Made by a program: the position numbers and the translations under genes. A stretch of 64,000 nucleotides of DNA, taken from the NCBI RefSeq assembly GCF_964355755.1, contig NC_092673.1, positions 16,871,001 to 16,935,000 of the forward strand, read 5' to 3'. Positions 62,001 to 64,000 of this stretch are shown here, piece after piece (the stretch's first letter is position 1; each line of letters begins with the position of its first letter). The notes below the pieces were generated by a model, which made no database searches, had not been told where the DNA came from, and saw nothing but the letters and a program-made list of their open reading frames with translations. This DNA comes from Antedon mediterranea (lineage: Eukaryota; Echinodermata; Crinoidea; Comatulida; Antedonidae).

Positions 62001-63972
62001 GGGGACAATTAATATACCATGGTCTACATCGGGTAAGTAGGTTTCTGTATAGACTAACATGATTGTATGGCCAAGGTATAGTTGGTCTCCCGTCGTGCTG
62101 ATCTGGTAGGCGCTTCACTGCTGGCTGCTGTTGGTCAGTGTCAGTGGTCAAGCTCACTTTTCAGTTAAGCTTGAGGACAACTATTAATACCTTTACCTTT
62201 TACCTTTATGAAAGTCTTTATTATATTAATATGTATTGTCCCCTGAAAAAATAATTCTTAAATATTTTTTTTTTAATATTCCATTTTAATGTAACATAAT
62301 AGTTATCCACTTTGACCACAAATTGGATCGAAAAAAAAAATGTATATACCTGAAAAAATGTAATTTAAAGCAAAAAATTGTCAAATTGGCTACCAGCCAA
62401 TGGATTTTTATATTTTGTCAATTTATAAGTGAAAACATTATTTTTTTCGTTTTTTTTTTCAATGGAAGTGATTAACTTTATTAAAACTACAAAATAAATA
62501 TTCAAATTCTGATTTAATTAATCTTCATTTTTCATGTTTTTGGGGGACAATACATCTTTAAGGTCCACATACAATTAAAAATAATATTTGTTCATATGTT
62601 GTCAAAAGGCCTTCAAGAATATTAATCAGTCAATATTTAAATATTTTTGCAGATGTTCATGACACTTCAAGCACTATATATTGTTGTGTTTGATCTCAGT
62701 AAACCCTTGGATGATCTTGCTACTTTCATTGATTCATCTGGAGTAAGTATTTCTAGAGCATGGCAGCAGTAAGGTATTGTGATTGAACAAGTCTTTTATA
62801 AGAACAGTTTTTAAAAACTAAGCATTTCAAGTTTAACTGTGGTTAATTGTTCTGTAATTCTTTTTCAGAGGAAATTTCAACATCATTGGACCAATCTCCA
62901 GTTCATATTATCTTACATGCTGTCAGTTTATTCTCATAGTCGTATTGTGGAAGAAGACGAGGAGAATGAAGTTGACAAACCAACTATCCTTATTGTGGGT
63001 ACACATAAGGGTAAGCTTGGTAAGACAGAAAAACAGCAAAATGATGAGGTTAATACTTCTTTTGTTTCTATATTATTATAAATAGCCACAACCAAAGATA
63101 CATTGCAGTTGTAACTGTTTTTAAATATTACTTTAAATAAATTACAAAATTGACACATTCTTATTATGCGTAAACTGTTATTAAAATTATATACAAACAG
63201 GCAGAAAAGGTGTTTAAAATTATTCAAGATGTGCTTAAAACTAAACCATATGGAAATCATGTCTACCACAAATATTTTGCCATTGAAAACAGCCAACCAA
63301 CTACAGATAAGAGCTTTAGTGATCTCAAACAAGTTATTGATACGCTTATGAATGCTTTAGAACAGCCTTTTCCTTTAAAGTGGATGCGTTTTCGATGTGA
63401 TCTACATGATCTAAGAGGAAAAAAACAGCCCTCCTTTTCTTTGTGTTCTTTAAAAGAGGTAAATGTTATTTGTTTTGTTTACATTTTTTGAAATATTAAG
63501 TCGCAAGTATCTATCAAGTATCTAAAAAAAAAAATTTACGTTTCTAAATATAAGTACCCTTTAATTAAAAAATGTCCATAGACTAGCCAATTAGATTACA
63601 ATATCCAAAATCAAATTTTCATCTCAGATATTTGCTGCCATTGTTTTATTTATAAATTGTTTGTTTGAAAATACTGAGGTAATTAGCCATTGAAATTGAA
63701 TATTTCAAACTATTTTTTCATGTAATACCCACATTTTTTATTTAATTCTGAATAATACTAATTATTGTTTCTTTTAGATAAAAATTCTGACAAGTAAGAA
63801 TGGTATTGTTGAAGAAAAAAACAAATCAGTCCTGCTTAACTACTTGTACGATATTGGTGAAATTGTTTACATGCCTGACAACAAATTATTAAGAGATAAA
63901 GTCGTGCTAGATCCGATGAGGCTGGTTGAAATTGTCACCAAATTTGTAACTGTGGTTCCCCCAAAATATCCC
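46952..63972 (+). CDS. ankyrin-Roc-COR (ROCO family) protein, partial; 11 exons
   Basis: Eleven exons with AG/GT borders join without a phase conflict into 481 codons: 46952-47036, 50863-50955, 52196-52343, 52747-52832, 53166-53230, 60924-61008, 61875-62032, 62653-62742, 62869-63048, 63201-63458 and 63778-63972. Residues 1-28 are a final half ankyrin repeat, 29-90 a polar linker, about 86-400 a Roc GTPase domain, and about 400-481 the start of COR. GTPase motifs are G1 GQEGVGKT (92-99), G3 WDHGGQ (227-232) and a G4-like GTHKG (314-318). In Roc proteins such as DAPK1 and LRRK1, this module couples GTP binding and dimerisation to signalling. Ankyrin cassettes upstream splice in at phase 0. The N-terminus was not found, and the C-terminal effector domain is past the window. 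The G4 aspartate is Gly. Confidence 0.88.
47405..47640 (-). mobile_element. LINE 3' end fragment
   Basis: Read on the minus strand, it carries CAAGTCCCTTTGGGTTTC and then GATGAATAAAGAGATTGATT, the type of 3' tail found on CR1/L2-like LINEs. It is truncated, and its upstream side is cut by the TA-flanked element at 47645. Confidence 0.5.
47645..48493. mobile_element. TA-flanked mariner-type element, copy 2
   Basis: Same ends (CCGTATATTTCGGTGTATAA / inverse) and nearly the same interior as 41093-42707, without the nested insertion. TA at 47643-47644 and 48494-48495. ORFs on the minus strand here are also found in copy 1 and show no transposase motif. Confidence 0.85.
48496..49539. other. intron, nothing further recognised
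   Basis: AT-rich intron of the ROCO gene. A 60-codon plus ORF at 48622-48804 has no recognisable feature or suitable splice partners. Confidence 0.5.
49540..50300 (-). pseudogene. decayed LINE ORF2 (RT C-terminal part)
   Basis: On the minus strand, near 50220-50250 is DLLLFADT, corresponding to the catalytic FADD region with the second Asp lost. It is followed by a CDIWGLSVNVNK segment (RT motif D/E style) and YTYLEVVFNSNGQW. Then come a VAVKSELGRLSL block and a final TGYGYVWYDQKVEN, which resemble the C-terminal region of Jockey/CR1-type LINE proteins. In-frame stops and frameshifts break it. It lies in the intron between ROCO exons 1 and 2, in the opposite orientation. Confidence 0.7.
50301..50862. 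other. intron, no element resolved
   Basis: AT-rich. It probably holds more of the eroded LINE in its first part. It ends in the GCATTTTTTTAG acceptor of exon 2. Confidence 0.5.
50863..50955 (+). CDS. ROCO gene, linker exon
   Basis: 93 nt, phase 1 in and phase 1 out. It encodes the polar, Gln/Lys-rich segment LPSTVDEQFQTQFQKQTSDE and on to LLKPES. No domain recognised. It connects the ankyrin part to Roc. Confidence 0.78.
50956..52195. other. intron with a CG-rich, satellite-like patch
   Basis: Around 51280-51660 the intron contains words such as TACGCGCGC, GCATGCGTACGCGC and TACGCACGTGTAAG, unlike its AT-rich flanks. They resemble, inverted, the CGCGCGTAA blocks of 10936-24310. The relation is suggestive only. 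Nothing coding is seen. Confidence 0.4.
52196..52343 (+). CDS. ROCO gene, P-loop exon
   Basis: 148 nt, phase 1 in and 2 out. It encodes DIAARELDFQKAYNEALKDG then the strand MLKVIGQEGVGKTCLINACL. GxxxxGKT is the phosphate-binding G1 motif of P-loop GTPases, with the following INAxLG typical of Roc domains. Confidence 0.88.
52344..52746. other. intron, nothing recognised
   Basis: AT-rich, no repeat or ORF of note. Begins with a short TAG triplet run after the donor. Confidence 0.5.
52747..52832 (+). CDS. ROCO gene, switch I region exon
   Basis: 86 nt, phase 2 in and 1 out, encoding FEEKHVVTDGIAVIRTASTTW then TEAKADS. Its place right after G1 and the T-D-G-I pattern match the segment of Roc domains that precedes the switch I threonine. 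Which Thr plays that role cannot be fixed here. Confidence 0.8.
53166..53230 (+). CDS. ROCO gene, short Lys-rich exon
   Basis: 65 nt, phase 1 in and 0 out, encoding NTIQQYTKMVTDKLRKKKTVN. Two donors are possible, at 53225 (GTAAAC) and 53231 (GTATGT). Both keep the frame, giving a difference of two residues. Confidence 0.72.
53262..53406. repeat. GACAACTACC minisatellite, left array
   Basis: About nine units of around 16 bp of the type TAGGACAACTACCCCC. It is the same family as 59215-60635 but on the opposite strand. It begins about 30 bp after the exon at 53166-53230, inside the intron. Confidence 0.9.
53407..53764. other. intron segment between minisatellite and inverted arm
   Basis: Unique sequence without a partner on the other side of the palindromic structure. 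It contains ATAGGGAGAGAGATTGATCT and, near 53655, the related inverted AGATCAATCTCTCTCCCTCT. No gene seen. Confidence 0.5.
53765..55301 (+). repeat. left 1.5-kb inverted arm of Penelope-like element
   Basis: Reverse complement of 57661-59195, nearly the same length (1537 against 1535 bp) and highly similar. It begins TAGACCGGCAGCCCAGAGAC. It contains three to four diverged repeats of about 180 bp with TTAGATATTGTAGATACCAC and CTGGCAGACCCCTCTAAAGTT. Its inner end carries a hammerhead-like motif. Penelope-like elements commonly have long terminal repeats in either orientation, and this arm is read as such. Confidence 0.88.
55258..55295 (-). ncRNA. hammerhead-ribozyme-like motif, minus strand
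   Basis: On the minus strand the sequence reads ATGATGA, A, GGGC-TAGTGTT-GCCC, GAAA, GC-TCT-GC, TA(A). This matches the order of a minimal hammerhead: core 1, stem II, GAAA, short stem III and a CUA cleavage triplet. Stem II is a perfect 4-bp helix. The first core base is A where C is required, so this copy is probably inactive. Stem I pairing is not evident. Hammerhead motifs are known in the terminal repeats of Penelope-like elements. Confidence 0.6.
55302..55606. other. 3' region of the Penelope-like element
   Basis: Non-coding sequence between the arm and the end of the coding relic. It contains a short GACCGACAGAC tandem run (about 55498-55530). Confidence 0.5.
55607..57420 (-). pseudogene. 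Penelope-like retroelement, RT core deleted, GIY-YIG retained
   Basis: Coding relic on the minus strand. The N-terminal part (57420-56640) has the basic RTKKLKRELP stretch, then NFLPEDLNSAQNQ, FSRRLRLREYF and IIIKPADKGSATVAMD, a Penelope RT motif. It continues YRKLTTEPTPEIADKV, then near 56545 jumps to the RT thumb (VDFVDTIVTIENGTLKTDLF, FRKPTDKNMYLLPSSCHP). The catalytic RT motifs with the YADD aspartates are missing, so reverse transcription by this copy is impossible. The C-terminal part (56203-55607) has a CGKSCKTC cluster and a GIY-YIG endonuclease: LIYCNICGKQYVGETKNTLR. Stops and frameshifts also interrupt it. It sits antisense in a ROCO intron. Confidence 0.85.
57421..57660. other. 5' region of the Penelope-like element
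   Basis: AT-rich, with an A/T run and CGATCGAGATACGG. No ORF in the element's sense. Confidence 0.5.
57661..59195 (-). repeat. right 1.5-kb inverted arm of Penelope-like element
   Basis: Inverse of 53765-55301. It holds the same internal repeats of about 180 bp and ends in CTGCCGGTCTA. A 73-codon ORF at 58888-59109 lies in both arms and shows no family match. Confidence 0.88.
57668..57704 (+). ncRNA. hammerhead-ribozyme-like motif, plus strand
   Basis: CTGATGA, A, GGGC-TAGTGTT-GCGC, GAAA, GC-TCT-GC, TAA. The two conserved core boxes (CTGATGA, GAAA) are intact here, but stem II has one mismatch. Stem III has two pairs plus the A-U step, and the cleavage triplet would be CUA. It is inverted relative to the copy at 55258-55295, as the arms are. 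Confidence 0.62.
59215..60635. repeat. GGTAGTTGTCC minisatellite, right array
   Basis: About 90 units in two main versions: 16-bp GGGGGTAGTTGTCCTA at the left and 15-bp GGCGGTAGTTGTCCG further right, with mixed variants. Because 15 is divisible by three, long repetitive ORFs (GSCPG, VVVRA, GQLPP) appear in several frames. They are by-products of the repeat. This is the complement of the short array at 53262-53406. It lies in the same intron, upstream of the exon at 60924. Confidence 0.95.
60636..60923. other. intron, nothing recognised
   Basis: AT-rich. It ends with a pyrimidine-poor acceptor (TTTTATGTGTCAG). Confidence 0.5.
60924..61008 (+). CDS. ROCO gene, acidic exon
   Basis: 85 nt, phase 0 in and 1 out: IDMKPLTDDDDDDEDGIVVD then YNNDGNND. 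Six Asp codons in a row come from a pure GAT microsatellite. It is placed between G1 and G3 of the Roc domain, where it forms an acidic insertion. Support is from phase, borders and ORF. The residues themselves match no motif, so this is the least certain exon together with 53166-53230. Confidence 0.68.
61009..61874. other. intron with a 17-bp minisatellite
   Basis: At 61669-61723 the unit CCCCTTTCACTTACCTT occurs three times in tandem. No other element was resolved. Confidence 0.6.
61875..62032 (+). CDS. ROCO gene, G3/switch II exon
   Basis: 158 nt, phase 1 in and 0 out. It has an acidic stretch (KKVEENKEETLEETF) followed by NIWDHGGQLIYHGLHR. DxxGQ is the G3 motif; WDxGGQ followed by xYxxLHR is characteristic of Roc domains, with Gln at the position often catalytic in Ras. 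Confidence 0.9.
62033..62652. repeat. intron holding the 424-740-type repeat
   Basis: The part at 62285-62395 is the second copy of the dispersed repeat found at 620-720. At 62075-62215 a more GC-rich piece ends in ACCTTT-type repeats and might be a SINE, but I could not find RNA polymerase III boxes. Confidence 0.45.
62653..62742 (+). CDS. ROCO gene, Roc exon after switch II
   Basis: 90 nt, phase 0-0: MFMTLQALYIVVFDLSKPLD then DLATFIDSSG. The strand YIVVFDLSK is the beta strand after switch II in Roc domains (xYLVVFDLSxxL). Confidence 0.9.
62869..63048 (+). CDS. ROCO gene, G4 exon
   Basis: 180 nt, phase 0-0. It includes HHWTNLQFILSYMLSVYSHS, an acidic loop, then PTILIVGTHKGKLGK. VGTHK is the Roc version of the G4 guanine-recognition motif, normally followed by Asp; here it is Gly. 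An earlier GTAAGC donor at 63011 exists. With the normal acceptor it would hit a stop, so the donor at 63049 (GTTAAT) is preferred. Confidence 0.85.
63201..63458 (+). CDS. ROCO gene, Roc-COR junction exon
   Basis: 258 nt, phase 0-0. It has EKVFKIIQDVLKTKPYGNHV, then HKYFAIENSQPT, ending with PFPLKWMRFRCDLHDLRG. The last block corresponds to the Roc-to-COR boundary (P-L-x-W-x-x-F) in ROCO proteins. Confidence 0.88.
63778..63972 (+). CDS. ROCO gene, COR domain exon
   Basis: 195 nt, phase 0-0, encoding LLNYLYDIGEIVYMPDNKLL and RDKVVLDPMRLVEIVTKFVT. The L-x-x-L-x-x-G-x-I and VxLDPxxL patterns are COR signatures. A GTAAGTAG donor follows, so the gene continues beyond the window. Confidence 0.9.
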
Positions 63973-64000
63973 GTAAGTAGACTCATGTAATGTCTTGCAT

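Noticed and set aside
62075-62215. Possible tRNA-derived SINE or tRNA
   Set aside because: No A/B boxes or cloverleaf could be drawn; only the ACCTTT tail is suggestive.

Overview
Eukaryotic, AT-rich and almost entirely non-coding sequence, dense in transposons. I infer a marine invertebrate, possibly an echinoderm or other invertebrate deuterostome. The reasons are the many TAGGCCTA-type words, short exons in kilobase introns, a Penelope-like retroelement with hammerhead-like motifs, and an ankyrin-Roc-COR gene. This assignment is weak and the sequence alone cannot prove it.

Layout. 1-1390 holds a small foldback MITE and a dispersed repeat. 1391-8637 is a giant palindrome: two arms of about 3.5 kb around a 184-bp centre. 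8690-9290 is a decayed LINE reverse transcriptase on the minus strand. 9702-10335 is a MITE flanked by TTAA. 10340-10935 is a degenerate repeat of about 155 bp carrying AGGTCA-type half sites. 10936-24310 is a 13-kb satellite-like domain rich in TGACGTCA palindromes, CGCGCGTAA blocks and perfect hairpins, with several nearly identical internal copies.

24310-46480 is a tandem array of units of about 1.55 kb. Each carries one exon of 105-111 nt encoding a single ankyrin repeat, always phase 0 at both ends. Nine are intact, one is truncated and one is a remnant. Downstream, eleven exons (46952-63972) join in a fully consistent phase chain of 481 codons. They encode a last half-ankyrin repeat, a linker, a Roc GTPase domain (P-loop GQEGVGKT, G3 WDHGGQ, G4-like GTHKG) and the start of a COR domain. 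So the right half of the window is one partial ROCO-type gene on the plus strand. Its N-terminus was not found, and its C-terminus lies beyond the right edge.

The gene's introns hold many mobile elements. They include a Harbinger-like element with TAA duplications, two copies of a TA-flanked mariner-type element (one with a nested insertion bounded by a perfect 9-bp duplication), a TIR element carrying an unrecognised 82-codon ORF, LINE relics, and an internally deleted Penelope-like element. That last element sits between 1.5-kb inverted arms, which in turn are flanked by inverted arrays of a GACAACTACC minisatellite. I recognised no tRNA, rRNA or CRISPR array.
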